From positions 496,001 to 560,000 of the forward strand of contig NZ_BDBK01000008.1 in NCBI RefSeq assembly GCF_001612945.1: 64,000 bases of DNA. The letters are read 5' to 3'. The notes beneath the pieces were generated by a model, which saw nothing but the letters and a program-made list of their open reading frames with translations, made no database searches and was not told the origin of the DNA. The stretch is from Nocardia inohanensis NBRC 100128 (lineage in GTDB: Bacteria > Actinomycetota > Actinomycetes > Mycobacteriales > Mycobacteriaceae). This document shows, piece after piece, positions 17,743 through 26,860 of this stretch (within the stretch, counting starts at the first letter, position 1; every line of letters starts with the position of its first letter). The position numbers and the translations under genes were made by a program.

Positions 17743-20439
17743 CTAGGCGGCGTCCACCGCCACGACACCCCGCCGGATAGCGCGTACCGCCTTGGCCGCG
17801 GTGGCGGCCACTTCCTCGTCGTCGGCGGTGGAGTGGATCTGGTCGAGCAGGTCGATCACTTGCCGACACCATCGCACGAAATCACCCGCCGACAAGGAGT
17901 TTCCGCGATCCCCGCTGGCGAGCAGCGCGTCGGCGAGGTCACCGCCGGCGGCCCAGGTGTGCACACCGGAGATGAAACCCAGATCGGGTTCCCGGGTCGG
18001 CTGCAACCGGTGTTTGGATTCGTCCGAACGCAATTGGGTCCAGATGCCGATGGTGGCGTCCACCGCGCGGCGAATCGGCGCGGTCGGCCCGGACGCACCC
18101 AAATAGCCGCCCTCCTGCCGGGATTCGTACACCAGGATCGAGACCACGGCCGCGAGTTCGGCCGGGCCGAGACCGCGCCACACACCCTGCCGCAGGCTTT
18201 CGGCCACCACCAGATCGGCTTCGGCGTAGATGCGCGCCAGCCGCCGCCCGTCGGCGGTCACCTCACCGTCTTCGACGTAACCGCGTTCTTCCAGCAGTCC
18301 GAGAATGCGATCGAAGGTGCGCGCGAGGGAGTTGGTGGTCGCCGCGACCTGCTGCCGCATGGACTCGGTCTCCCGCTGCACCCGGTTGTAGCGTTCGCCG
18401 ATGCGAGCCAGCTGTTCCCGGTCCGGCCGCGCATGCGCCGGATGGTTGCGCAGCGCCCGCCGCAGCGCCTGCAATTCGTGATCGTCGGCGGCCCGCGATT
18501 TTGGTCCGCCGCCGCGCCCGCGCCGGGGCACGCTGATCCCGGTGCTGCGCAGCGCCGAGGCCAGGTCCCGGCGCACCCGCGCGGTCCGGTGATCGACATG
18601 CTTGGGCAGCCGCAGTTTGCCCAATGTCTGTGCGGGCGTGGGGAAGTCGGCGGCCGACACCCGCCCCGCCCACTTGTCCTCGGTGAGCACCAGTGGTCGC
18701 GGATCGCCCGGCGTCATATCGGGTTCCAGCACCACGGCCAGCCCCTGCCGGCGCCCGGACGGAATCACCACCACATCGCCGCGCCGCAGCCCGCTCAGCG
18801 CCGCCACCGCGGCCTGCCGCCGATCGGTGCGCCCCTGCCGTTCGATGCTGCGCTCCCGGTCCCGGATGCGTTCGCGCAACTGGATGTATTCGAAGAAGCT
18901 CTCATCGCCCAACTGGGAGCGCAGCTTCCGCTGCTGCGCCTCATTGCGTTCGATGCCGCGCACCAACCCGACCACCGACCGGTCGGCCTGGAACTGTGCG
19001 AAGGACCGCTCGAGCAGCGCCCGCGATTCCGCCGCGCCCATGCGATCGACCAGGTTGATCGACATGTTGTAGCCGGGCCGGAACGAACTGCGCAGCGGAT
19101 AGGTCCGGGTCGAGGCCAGACCGGCCACCGCACTGGTGTCCACCTCCGGCTGCCACAGCACCACCGCATGCCCCTCGACATCGATGCCGCGCCGCCCCGC
19201 ACGCCCGGTGAGCTGCGTGTACTCCCCCGGCGTGAGTTCGGCGTGGCTCTCGCCGTTGAACTTGACCAGCCGCTCCAGCACCACGGTGCGCGCGGGCATA
19301 TTGATGCCCAATGCCAGTGTCTCGGTGGCGAATACGGCTCGCACCAGACCCTTGACGAACAACTCCTCGACGGTGTGCCGGAAGGCCGGGAGCATGCCCG
19401 CGTGATGCGCCGCGAACCCGCGATGCAGCGCCTCCCGCCATTCCCAGTACCCGAGCACCTCGAGGTCGCTGCGCGGCAGATCACCGGTGTGCTTCTCGAT
19501 GATCGCGTCGACTTCTTCGCGATCCTCGGCGCGCGAGAGATCCAGCCGGGACCGCACGCACTGTGCCAGCGCGCCGTCACAACCGGCGCGGCTGAAGATG
19601 AAGGTGATGGCCGGCAGCAGCCCGTCCTCGTCGAGGCGCGCGATCACCTCCGGCCGCGGGGTCGGCCGGTACATGCGCCGCCCGCCGCCGCGCCCACGCC
19701 CCGGCACCCCCCAGTTCTCCATCCGGTCAACGGCTTCCCGCTGTTTGATGAAGCGCACCAGGTCCTGGTCCACCACCACCTTGGCGTCACTTGACTTGGG
19801 GTCGAAGAGGTCGAACATGCGCCGCCCGACCATGACGTGCTGCCACAGCGGCACCGGCCGGGTCTCGTCCACGATGACCGCGGTGTCGCCGCGCACGGTC
19901 TCCATCCACGCACCGAACTCCTCGGCATTGGAGACCGTGGCGGACAGGCTGACCAGGCGCACCTCCGGCGGCAGGTGCAGGATGACCTCTTCCCAGACCG
20001 CGCCGCGGAACCGGTCGGCCAGGTAGTGCACCTCGTCCATCACCACGTACGACAGGCCCTGCAACGCATCGGAACTCGCGTAGAGCATGTTGCGCAGCAC
20101 CTCGGTGGTCATCACGACCACCGGGGCATCGGGGTTGATGGACTGGTCACCGGTGAGCAGCCCGACCGTCTCACGCCCGTAGCGCTCGGTCAGGTCCGCG
20201 AACTTCTGGTTCGACAGCGCCTTGATCGGGGTGGTGTAGAAGCATTTCCCGCCCGAGGCCAGGGCCATGTGCACGGCGAATTCACCGACCACGGTCTTGC
20301 CCGCGCCGGTGGGCGCGCAGACGAGCACGCTGTGCCCGCTCTCGAGAGCTTCACACGACTGCTGCTGGAACGGATCCAGTGCGAATTTCAGCTCGGCGGC
20401 GAATGCCGCCAGTTCGCCAGTAAGCGACCTTGATGTCAC
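17743..20439 (-). CDS. helY: Ski2-like DEAD/DEAH-box RNA helicase HelY
   Basis: This 898-residue superfamily 2 helicase has Walker A APTGAGKT near 40, motif II DEVHYLADRFRG, motif III SLSATVSNAEEF, helicase-C with GINMPARTVV and motif VI LTGRAGRRGID, and a C-terminal DSHCT-type domain. It should unwind structured RNA using ATP. It starts at GTG 20439, 3 bases after tatC stops, and is probably cotranscribed with the tat genes, the same order as Rv2094c-Rv2092c. A 653-residue open frame on the opposite strand is only a high-GC shadow. Confidence 0.93.
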   Translation of the reverse strand: MTSRSLTGELAAFAAELKFALDPFQQQSCEALESGHSVLVCAPTGAGKTVVGEFAVHMALASGGKCFYTTPIKALSNQKFADLTERYGRETVGLLTGDQSINPDAPVVVMTTEVLRNMLYASSDALQGLSYVVMDEVHYLADRFRGAVWEEVILHLPPEVRLVSLSATVSNAEEFGAWMETVRGDTAVIVDETRPVPLWQHVMVGRRMFDLFDPKSSDAKVVVDQDLVRFIKQREAVDRMENWGVPGRGRGGGRRMYRPTPRPEVIARLDEDGLLPAITFIFSRAGCDGALAQCVRSRLDLSRAEDREEVDAIIEKHTGDLPRSDLEVLGYWEWREALHRGFAAHHAGMLPAFRHTVEELFVKGLVRAVFATETLALGINMPARTVVLERLVKFNGESHAELTPGEYTQLTGRAGRRGIDVEGHAVVLWQPEVDTSAVAGLASTRTYPLRSSFRPGYNMSINLVDRMGAAESRALLERSFAQFQADRSVVGLVRGIERNEAQQRKLRSQLGDESFFEYIQLRERIRDRERSIERQGRTDRRQAAVAALSGLRRGDVVVIPSGRRQGLAVVLEPDMTPGDPRPLVLTEDKWAGRVSAADFPTPAQTLGKLRLPKHVDHRTARVRRDLASALRSTGISVPRRGRGGGPKSRAADDHELQALRRALRNHPAHARPDREQLARIGERYNRVQRETESMRQQVAATTNSLARTFDRILGLLEERGYVEDGEVTADGRRLARIYAEADLVVAESLRQGVWRGLGPAELAAVVSILVYESRQEGGYLGASGPTAPIRRAVDATIGIWTQLRSDESKHRLQPTREPDLGFISGVHTWAAGGDLADALLASGDRGNSLSAGDFVRWCRQVIDLLDQIHSTADDEEVAATAAKAVRAIRRGVVAVDAA

Positions 20440-20442
20440 TTG

Positions 20443-21414
20443 TCAGAGCGTATCGGAGTAGTCCGACGCGGATCGCGTGGTTTTCTCCGCGGATGTCGCG
20501 CCGACCGGCTCGGGAGTCTCGACCGGCGACACGCCGTCGCCACCGTCGGCGTCGCTCAGCGGGGAGGCTTCGTCGTCCGAGAGTTTGCTCCAGTCCTCGC
20601 CCAGTCGCGCCTTGCGCTTGTCGTTGATCCGGGCGATTTGCACCGCGACCTCGAACAGCACGGTCAATGCCAGCGCCAGGGCCAGCATCGAGAAGGGGTC
20701 CTGCGGGGTGACGATGGCCGCGAACACGAACAGGCCGAAGATCAGGCCGCGCCGCCATTTGGTGAGCCGCTCGTAGGTGAGCACGCCCAGGAAGTTCAAA
20801 CCCACGATGAGCAAAGGGGTTTCGAAGCTGACGCCGAAGATGATCAGCAGCTGGATGATGAACCCGAAGTACTGCGAACCGCTCAACGCGGTGATCTGCA
20901 CGTTGTTGCCGATGGTCATCAGGAAGGCCAGCGCGTGCGAGACGATGAAGTAGGCCAGCACCGCGCCCGCCACGAACAGCGTGGCCGCGGCGGTCACGAA
21001 CGACACCGCGTACTTGCGCTCCTTGGCGTACAGGCCGGGCGTGATGAACGCCCACAGCTGATAAAGCCAGATCGGGCAGGCCAGCACCACGCCCGCGGTC
21101 ACGCCGACCTTCAAACGCAGCATGAACTGCTCGAACGGCGCGGTCGCCAGCAGGCGGCAGGCCCCGTCGGGGCTCAGCGCGGCGCGCGAGGACGCCGGCA
21201 GCTCACAGTAGGGACCGGTCAGGATGTCACCGAGCGGGGTGATCCCGAACAGCGAATGCGAATACCAGAAGAAGCCGACCAGCGTGGTGACCGCGATGGC
21301 CGCCAGCGCCAGCAGCAATCGGGTCCGCAGCTCGGCCAGATGCTCGACCAACGACATGGTGCCGTCGGGATTGGTTCGCCGCTTGCTGCGTCGCGGATCG
21401 AACGGAATACGCAT
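20443..21414 (-). CDS. tatC: twin-arginine translocase subunit TatC
   Basis: TatC is the polytopic receptor for folded proteins with RR signal peptides. The 323-residue protein shows the conserved SLVEHLAELRTRLL start, six membrane segments, the FEQFMLRLKVG region and the PYAKER-like loop as GLYAKERK, with GVSFETPLL near the fourth segment. The C-terminal 60 residues are acidic and Ser/Glu-rich, longer than in enterobacteria but usual in actinobacteria. It lies downstream of tatA. Confidence 0.96.
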   Translation of the reverse strand: MRIPFDPRRSKRRTNPDGTMSLVEHLAELRTRLLLALAAIAVTTLVGFFWYSHSLFGITPLGDILTGPYCELPASSRAALSPDGACRLLATAPFEQFMLRLKVGVTAGVVLACPIWLYQLWAFITPGLYAKERKYAVSFVTAAATLFVAGAVLAYFIVSHALAFLMTIGNNVQITALSGSQYFGFIIQLLIIFGVSFETPLLIVGLNFLGVLTYERLTKWRRGLIFGLFVFAAIVTPQDPFSMLALALALTVLFEVAVQIARINDKRKARLGEDWSKLSDDEASPLSDADGGDGVSPVETPEPVGATSAEKTTRSASDYSDTL

Positions 21415-21505
21415 GTAAGTGCTGCCTCGCTGCGAGTGAACGCCCCGGACCTGGACAAAAACTTACCCGGGATGAGCCGCGCTCACCCCGGCACAACGAC
21501 CGTTG

Positions 21506-21772
21506 TCAGGCCTGCTGCTGGTCGCCCTGCGGCTTGGTCAGGTTCGCGGCCGGAGCGACGGCCGGAGCCGACGGCAGCTGCTGCTGCGGGGCGGCGGGGG
21601 CGGGCGCGGCCTCGTCGGCCTTGCCCTCGTTCTGCATCTGGTTCATTTCACTCTTGAAGATGCGCAACGACCGGCCGAGGCCACGGGCGGCGTCGGGCAT
21701 CCGCTTGGCGCCGAAGAACAGCAAGAAGACCAGCGCGACGATCAGCAGATGAGTGGGACTGAGCGAGCCCAT
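21506..21772 (-). CDS. tatA: twin-arginine translocase subunit TatA
   Basis: TatA forms the pore-building oligomer of the Tat system. The 88-residue protein has one short membrane helix (LLIVALVFLLFFG), the FGAKRMPDAARGLG hinge and amphipathic helix, and an acidic Pro/Ala/Gln tail. The gene is 91 bases upstream of tatC on the same strand. It starts at ATG 21772. Confidence 0.96.
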   Translation of the reverse strand: MGSLSPTHLLIVALVFLLFFGAKRMPDAARGLGRSLRIFKSEMNQMQNEGKADEAAPAPAAPQQQLPSAPAVAPAANLTKPQGDQQQA

Positions 21773-21879
21773 CGTTTCCTACCTCCAAAGACTGTGGTGT
21801 TTCAGATGCTACCGGACATGCATATGCCCGGTTCACGCGTCAAGTGCTCGGGGCGCCGCTGTGAACGCCCGGTGAACGG

Positions 21880-22893
21880 CTAGCTCGCCGCGGCGGCGGT
21901 CAGCTCGGCCAGCAACTCCGCGCCCGACCAGGTGCGACGGTCGCCGTCCTCCGCTCGTCTCACGAGTTCGATCAACCTGCGGTTCACCGGAGTGGGCAGT
22001 CCGACCATGTCACCCAGGCTCACGATTTCACCGCAGAGCCAAGCGATCTCGGTCTTGCGGCCGGCGGCGAGGTCGTCGGCCATGGAGGAACGGGCCACCG
22101 GATCGATGGCCAGCACCTTGCCCGCAACCCGCTGGAAGAGACCGTCGGGGACGGTGAGCAGGCGGGTCATCAGCTCGGGCGGCAGCGCGGTGAGCCGGGC
22201 CGGGCGAATGCGGGCGCGCGCCATGGCGGTCAGGGCCTCGCGCTGGGTCAGGGCCAGGCAGCGGCGGTAATCGCGATTGCCGAGCTCCTCGCGCAGCGGG
22301 CGGCCGGAGAGCGCGTTGATCGGATTGTTGAGGTTGAGCAGCAGTTTCGCCCATTGCACCGGCAGCAGATCGGGGTAGCGCTCGAACTCCAGGCCGGATG
22401 CGGCGAAGACCGTGGCGAATCGGCTCAGCACCGGATCGTCGGCGATGGCCACCCCGCCCGCGGTGCCGCGATGGAACCGGCCGCCCGAATGGTGCACCAC
22501 ATTGAACATGACCATGCCGGGCAGCACCACACAGGCCGGCAGCACTTCGCGGATGACCGCGTCGTTGCCGATGCCGTTCTGGAGGCTGATCACCACGGTG
22601 CCGGGTTTCAGCAAACCGATCAGCTGCCGCGCCGCCGCCTCGGTATCGGCCGATTTGACGGTGACGAGCACCAGGTCGGCTTCACCGGAAGGCTCGGTGG
22701 CCGTGCGGAATCGGCCCTGCTCGACCCGGATGTCGTGGCCGTCGAGGTCGGTGAGGCGCAGGCCGTGGGCGCGGATCTCGTCGAGCAGCCGGGGGCGGCC
22801 GACGAAGGTGACGTCCGCGCCCGCGGCCGCCAGCGCCCCACCGACATAGATCCCGATACTGCCCGCGCCGAGCACCATCACGCGAAAGCTCAA
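21880..22893 (-). CDS. 2-dehydropantoate 2-reductase-like protein (ApbA/PanE family)
   Basis: This 337-residue member of the ApbA/PanE family has the dinucleotide-binding start VMVLGAGSIGIYVGGALAAAG, the conserved KSADTEAAAR strand, the catalytic lysine region QWAKLLLNLNNP and the late FKTEI-type block as GRKTEIAWL. PanE reduces ketopantoate to pantoate with NADPH in coenzyme A synthesis, but the family also holds other 2-oxo acid reductases. The TTG at 22893 overlaps the pafC stop (TTGA) and has GAGGAGG upstream. This gene is absent between tatA and pafC in M. tuberculosis as I recall, so it is an insertion here. Confidence 0.82.
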   Translation of the reverse strand: MSFRVMVLGAGSIGIYVGGALAAAGADVTFVGRPRLLDEIRAHGLRLTDLDGHDIRVEQGRFRTATEPSGEADLVLVTVKSADTEAAARQLIGLLKPGTVVISLQNGIGNDAVIREVLPACVVLPGMVMFNVVHHSGGRFHRGTAGGVAIADDPVLSRFATVFAASGLEFERYPDLLPVQWAKLLLNLNNPINALSGRPLREELGNRDYRRCLALTQREALTAMARARIRPARLTALPPELMTRLLTVPDGLFQRVAGKVLAIDPVARSSMADDLAAGRKTEIAWLCGEIVSLGDMVGLPTPVNRRLIELVRRAEDGDRRTWSGAELLAELTAAAAS

Positions 22894-24014
22894 GCGGGAC
22901 CGACCTCCTCGAGCCCGGCCGGCTGTAGACCGCTGGGCTCGTCGGCCAGTGCCGCGTAGGCCGAGAGCGCGGCGCCGGAGCGTTCGCGGACGGCGCTCAC
23001 CAGCTCCGGCGGGCCGAGCACGGTGACGCCGGCGCCGAAGCCGAGCAGCAGGCGGGCCATCCAGTCGAGGGTGGCGAAGCGCATGGTGGCTTCGATGCTC
23101 TCGTCGGGATGGGTGGTGACCTTGTGCATGGGGTACTGGTCGAGCACCCAGGCGTAGTCGGGGCGAATCAGCAAGCGCGCCAGCGGGACCGCGGGATCGT
23201 CCACGAACAGATCCAGCGCCGAGGTCTCGTCGGCGGCGGCCTCGGCGGGCGGGCGCGCGGGTTCGTCGAGTTCTGTGGCCTCTTCGATGCGGTCGAGGCG
23301 GAACAGGCGCACGCCCTCGGCCTCGCGGCACCAGGCGCGCAGGTAGGAGTTGTTGTCCACCAGCACGATTCGAATGGGATCCACCACGCGTTCGGAGACC
23401 ACGTCGCGGCTGGCCGAGTAGTAGACCAGGCGCAGGGCGTGATCGCGCTCCAGGGCGGACCGGACGGTCGCCACGGCGGGGGCCTCGGTCGGGACCGGGA
23501 CGGTGACGGCGTCGAATTCCAGTCCGGAGAAGGCGGATTCGATCTTCGCGATGGCGGCTTGGGCGGCGCTCGGGTCCACCATGCCGGGCAGGTCGGCGAT
23601 GGAGCGCAACGCCACCAGCAGGGCGGTCGCCTCCAGGGAGGTCAGGCGCAGCGGGCGGTCGATGCCCGCGGAGAAGGTGACCTCGATGCTCTCCTCGGAG
23701 AAGGACAGATCGATCAGGTCACCGGGCCCGTAGCCCGGAAGCCCGCACATCCACAGCTGATTCAGGTCGGTCATCAGCTGCTTGGTCGTGACACCCAGTT
23801 CCGAGGCGGCCTCAGCGGCGCTGATACCCGGATTGGCCTGGAAATACGGCACCATATTGAGCAACCGGGCCAGGCGGGTGGAGAGCCGGGTCCCGGCCGC
23901 CGCGGTGCTCCGGCGCTCCCGACCATCCGACGCGCGCGTCACGCTGTTCACATTTCGGCGTTCCCGGGTGCCGCCGTGGTTACGCTCGCTGCCGCCTCCG
24001 GCCCCGTCGCTCAC
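22890..24014 (-). CDS. pafC: WYL-domain transcriptional activator subunit PafC
   Basis: PafC pairs with PafB to activate the mycobacterial LexA/RecA-independent DNA-damage response. The core matches the family: STRLARLLNMVPYFQANPG, TTKQLMTDLNQLWMCGLPGY, then the WYL part (LRLVYYSASRDVVSERVVDPI). The GTG at 24014 makes a GTGA overlap with pafB and gives 374 residues with a 30-residue Gly/Arg-rich extension; an internal GTG near 23951 would give a length nearer the M. tuberculosis protein. Confidence 0.92.
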   Translation of the reverse strand: MSDGAGGGSERNHGGTRERRNVNSVTRASDGRERRSTAAAGTRLSTRLARLLNMVPYFQANPGISAAEAASELGVTTKQLMTDLNQLWMCGLPGYGPGDLIDLSFSEESIEVTFSAGIDRPLRLTSLEATALLVALRSIADLPGMVDPSAAQAAIAKIESAFSGLEFDAVTVPVPTEAPAVATVRSALERDHALRLVYYSASRDVVSERVVDPIRIVLVDNNSYLRAWCREAEGVRLFRLDRIEEATELDEPARPPAEAAADETSALDLFVDDPAVPLARLLIRPDYAWVLDQYPMHKVTTHPDESIEATMRFATLDWMARLLLGFGAGVTVLGPPELVSAVRERSGAALSAYAALADEPSGLQPAGLEEVGPA

Positions 24015-25003
24015 GCCGACACCTCCGTCCGTTCCAGCACCGACTCCAGCCGGGCGATCACATTGTCGCGCAGGTCTTCCGGCGCGAGCACCAGGGCGTC
24101 CGCGCCCAGACCGGTGATGAGGCGAGCCAGCCAATCGCGTGAGCGCACCGGCACCTCCACGATGGTGCCCTTGCGGCCGCCGAGCTCGCGCTCTTCCATG
24201 GTGGCGCCGAGCCGGCGGATCTCCTGGCCGCGGCCGTCGGCGACCCACACGGTGGCCGATCCGGTGATCGGGGCCTGCCCGGTCACCTCGGCGACGCGGG
24301 CACGCACGTCCACGCCCTCGGGCTTGTGCACGGCATTGGCCGGACCGTATTCGACGATCTCCTCGCCGATGCGGGAGACCCGGAAGACGCGTTCGGCGTT
24401 GCGGGCATTGTCATAACCCACGAGATACCAGCGGCCGTGATGGGTGACCACGCCCCAGGGCTGCACATCGCGTTCGATGGGGTCGCCGTGCGACTGCCGG
24501 TGCTGGAACTTCACCGCCCGGCCCGCGTCGATCGCGGCCAGCAGCTTGCCCAGTACCGGTTCGGAACCGCGGGTGCGCGCCGGAACCGCGGGTACCGAGG
24601 CCACCCCGGCCTCCGGCTCCACATGGATACCGGCCGCCTTCAGCTTCAGCAGCGCGCCTTCGGCCGCGGTCGCCAGCTCCGGCGATTCCCACAGCTGCAC
24701 CGCCACCGCCACCGCGGCGGCTTCCTCGCTGGTCAGATCGATATCGGGGAGCTCGTAGGAGTCCCGGTTGATCCGGTAGCCCTCGACACTCGAATACCGG
24801 CTGACCGGGCCGATTTCCAGGGGAATGCCCAGATCGCGCAGCTCGTTCTTGTCGCGCTCGAACATGCGGCTGAACGCCTCGTCGCTCGCGGACTCCTCGT
24901 ATCCCGCGACACTTTCCCGGATCCGCTCGGCGGTCAGGAACTGGCGGGTGGACAGCAGCGCGATAACCAGATTCATCAACCGCTCGACCTTGGATATCGC
25001 CAC
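24011..25003 (-). CDS. pafB: WYL-domain transcriptional activator subunit PafB
   Basis: This 330-residue protein has an N-terminal winged helix (KVERLMNLVIALLSTRQFLTAE) and a WYL domain with WYLVGYDNARNAERVFRVSRI near 195, followed by the C-terminal extension domain. The WYL domain is thought to sense a DNA-damage signal. It is separated from pafA by about 210 bases containing a terminator, so it probably has its own promoter. It starts at GTG 25003. Confidence 0.93.
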   Translation of the reverse strand: MAISKVERLMNLVIALLSTRQFLTAERIRESVAGYEESASDEAFSRMFERDKNELRDLGIPLEIGPVSRYSSVEGYRINRDSYELPDIDLTSEEAAAVAVAVQLWESPELATAAEGALLKLKAAGIHVEPEAGVASVPAVPARTRGSEPVLGKLLAAIDAGRAVKFQHRQSHGDPIERDVQPWGVVTHHGRWYLVGYDNARNAERVFRVSRIGEEIVEYGPANAVHKPEGVDVRARVAEVTGQAPITGSATVWVADGRGQEIRRLGATMEERELGGRKGTIVEVPVRSRDWLARLITGLGADALVLAPEDLRDNVIARLESVLERTEVSA

Positions 25004-25131
25004 CCGTAAGAGAGTAATGTGCCCGCCTCGCGCATGTGGTACGGCGGGTCCCTAATTTCCCCGCGGCCCATACCGACGCATCCTCTCGCGCGGGCTCCTC
25101 CCCGAAGACACGGGATGACCAGGCATGCCGC

Positions 25132-25160
25132 GGGCCGCGAACCCGGGAGGTTCGCGGCCC
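25132..25160 (-). terminator. hairpin terminator after pafA
   Basis: GGGCCGCGAACC and GGTTCGCGGCCC form a perfect 12-base stem around a 5-base loop, just downstream of the pafA stop. It lacks a U-run, which is common for actinobacterial terminators. It separates pafA from pafBC. Confidence 0.65.
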
Positions 25161-25214
25161 GTTGTGCACTCGGGATCGACGCGCAAACGCGTTGCGCTAC
25201 ACCGATATTCGCGA

Positions 25215-26573
25215 CTACATGGAGGCGATCAGCCGGTCCACGCGCTCGTCGACCGAACGGAACGGGTCCTTGCACAGGACCGTGCGCTGCGCCTGGTCGT
25301 TGAGCTTGAGGTGCACCCAGTCGACGGTGAAGTCGCGCCCGGCCTCTTGCGCGGCGGTGATGAAATCGCCGCGCAGTTTGGCGCGGGTGGTCTGCGGCGG
25401 CGTGGTGACCGCGGCATCCACCGCCTCGTCCTCGGTGACCCGCTTGGCCAGACCCTTGCGCTGGAGCAGGTCGAAGACGCCGCGCCCGCGCTTGATGTCG
25501 TGGTAGGCCAGGTCCAGCTGGGCGATCTTGGGATCGGACAGCTCCATGTTGTAGCGGTCCTGGTAGCGCTGGAAGAGCTTGCGCTTGATGATCCAGTCGA
25601 TCTCGGTGTCCACCTTGGCGAAATCCTGCGCCTCGACGGCGTCCAGGGTGCGGCCCCACAGGTCCACCACGGCGTCGACCTGCGGATCGCGATCGCGATT
25701 GTTCAGGTGCTCGACCGCGCGGGCGTAGTACTCGCGCTGGATGTCCAGGGCCGAAGCCTGCCGCCCACCGGCCAGCCGGACCGGCCGCCGCCCGGTCAGA
25801 TCGTGCGAGACCTCGCGGATGGCGCGAATCGGGTTGTCCAGGGCGAAGTCCCGGAACGCCACGCCCGCCTCGATCATCTCGAGCACCAGTGAGGCGGTCC
25901 CCACCTTGAGCATGGTGGTCGGCTCGGCCATGTTCGAGTCGCCGACGATGACATGCAGGCGCCGGTACTTCTCGGCATCCGCGTGCGGCTCGTCACGAGT
26001 GTTGATGATCGGCCGGGACCGGGTGGTCGCCGAGGAGACGCCCTCCCAGATGTGCTCGGCCCGCTGCGAGAGGCAGAAGGTCGCCGCCTTGGGCGTCTGG
26101 AGCACCTTGCCGGCGCCGCAGATCAACTGCCGGGTCACCAGGAAGGGCAACAGCACATCGGAGATGCGGGAGAACTCACCGGCGCGCACCACGAGGAAGT
26201 TCTCGTGGCAACCGTAGGAGTTGCCCGCGGAGTCCGTGTTGTTCTTGAACAGGTAGATGTCCCCGCCGATGCCTTCTTCGGCGAGACGCTGTTCGGCGTC
26301 GATGAGCAGATCCTCCAGGACCCGCTCGCCCGCTCGATCGTGCGTCACCAGCTGCACCAGGCTGTCGCACTCGGCCGTCGCGTACTCCGGATGGGAACCG
26401 ACATCGAGGTAGAGCCGGGCGCCATTACGGAGGAACACGTTGGAACTACGGCCCCAAGAAACTACCCGGCGGAATAGATACCGGGCCACCTCGTCAGGAC
26501 TCAACCGACGGTGACCGTGGAAGGTGCACGTCACCCCGAATTCGGTTTCGATCCCCATGATTCGTCGCTGCAC
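25215..26573 (-). CDS. pafA: Pup-protein ligase PafA
   Basis: PafA uses ATP to join the C-terminal glutamate of Pup to lysines of target proteins. The 452-residue length equals the M. tuberculosis protein, and long blocks match it: RRIMGIETEFGVTCTFHGHR with catalytic-site acids, DIYLFKNNTDSAGNSYGCHE and INTRDEPHADAEKYRRLHV. The GTG at 26573 is fixed by this alignment (VQRRIMG). It is separated from prcA by 287 bases. Confidence 0.97.
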   Translation of the reverse strand: MQRRIMGIETEFGVTCTFHGHRRLSPDEVARYLFRRVVSWGRSSNVFLRNGARLYLDVGSHPEYATAECDSLVQLVTHDRAGERVLEDLLIDAEQRLAEEGIGGDIYLFKNNTDSAGNSYGCHENFLVVRAGEFSRISDVLLPFLVTRQLICGAGKVLQTPKAATFCLSQRAEHIWEGVSSATTRSRPIINTRDEPHADAEKYRRLHVIVGDSNMAEPTTMLKVGTASLVLEMIEAGVAFRDFALDNPIRAIREVSHDLTGRRPVRLAGGRQASALDIQREYYARAVEHLNNRDRDPQVDAVVDLWGRTLDAVEAQDFAKVDTEIDWIIKRKLFQRYQDRYNMELSDPKIAQLDLAYHDIKRGRGVFDLLQRKGLAKRVTEDEAVDAAVTTPPQTTRAKLRGDFITAAQEAGRDFTVDWVHLKLNDQAQRTVLCKDPFRSVDERVDRLIASM

Positions 26574-26580
26574 CCTATCG

Positions 26581-26586
26581 ACATTA
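26581..26586 (-). promoter_or_regulatory. possible -10 element giving leaderless pafA mRNA
   Basis: On the minus strand TAATGT fits the TANNNT consensus and ends 7 bases before the pafA GTG, so transcription could start at or next to the start codon. No Shine-Dalgarno precedes that GTG. Leaderless messages are common in actinobacteria. The rest of the 287 bases up to prcA holds the prcA terminator and no gene. Confidence 0.45.
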
Positions 26587-26783
26587 CAGCGATGTTGTGT
26601 GCTACCAGGGTGTAGTCGGACAGGTACTGCAAACGGGTTCACAACGATTTAGCACGGTCTGCAACCCGGCAGCACGCGCACGCAGCGAAAAAGCAAGGCC
26701 CCTTTGCACTCTGCCATTGAGAGTGCGAACGGATTCGTCCCGAATATCGGGATTGTTTTTCCGGCGGAGTGACCGTGAACACG

Positions 26784-26844
26784 CGATCGGCCGCGATTCC
26801 GGGTGGAATCGCGGCCGATCGGCGGGCCCGCGCCGGCGCGGGCC
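26784..26844 (-). terminator. double hairpin terminator after prcA
   Basis: A 17-base perfect stem (CGATCGGCCGCGATTCC at 26784-26800, complement at 26805-26821) around GGGT is preceded, in the direction of transcription, by a 20-base GC palindrome at 26825-26844. The pair lies 17 bases beyond the prcA stop. There is no U-run. Confidence 0.7.
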
Positions 26845-26860
26845 GAATCGTAGTGTGGGA

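Noticed and set aside
17833..19794. 653-residue open frame on the plus strand opposite helY
   Set aside because: Its His/Arg/Gln-rich composition has no domain and it mirrors the third-position GC of helY. The helicase motifs on the other strand are unambiguous.
26745..26765. TCCCGA/TCGGGA hairpin with TTGTTTTT on the plus strand as a terminator
   Set aside because: No gene is read on the plus strand into this position, so it has no obvious transcript to end. It may be chance or an antisense stop.
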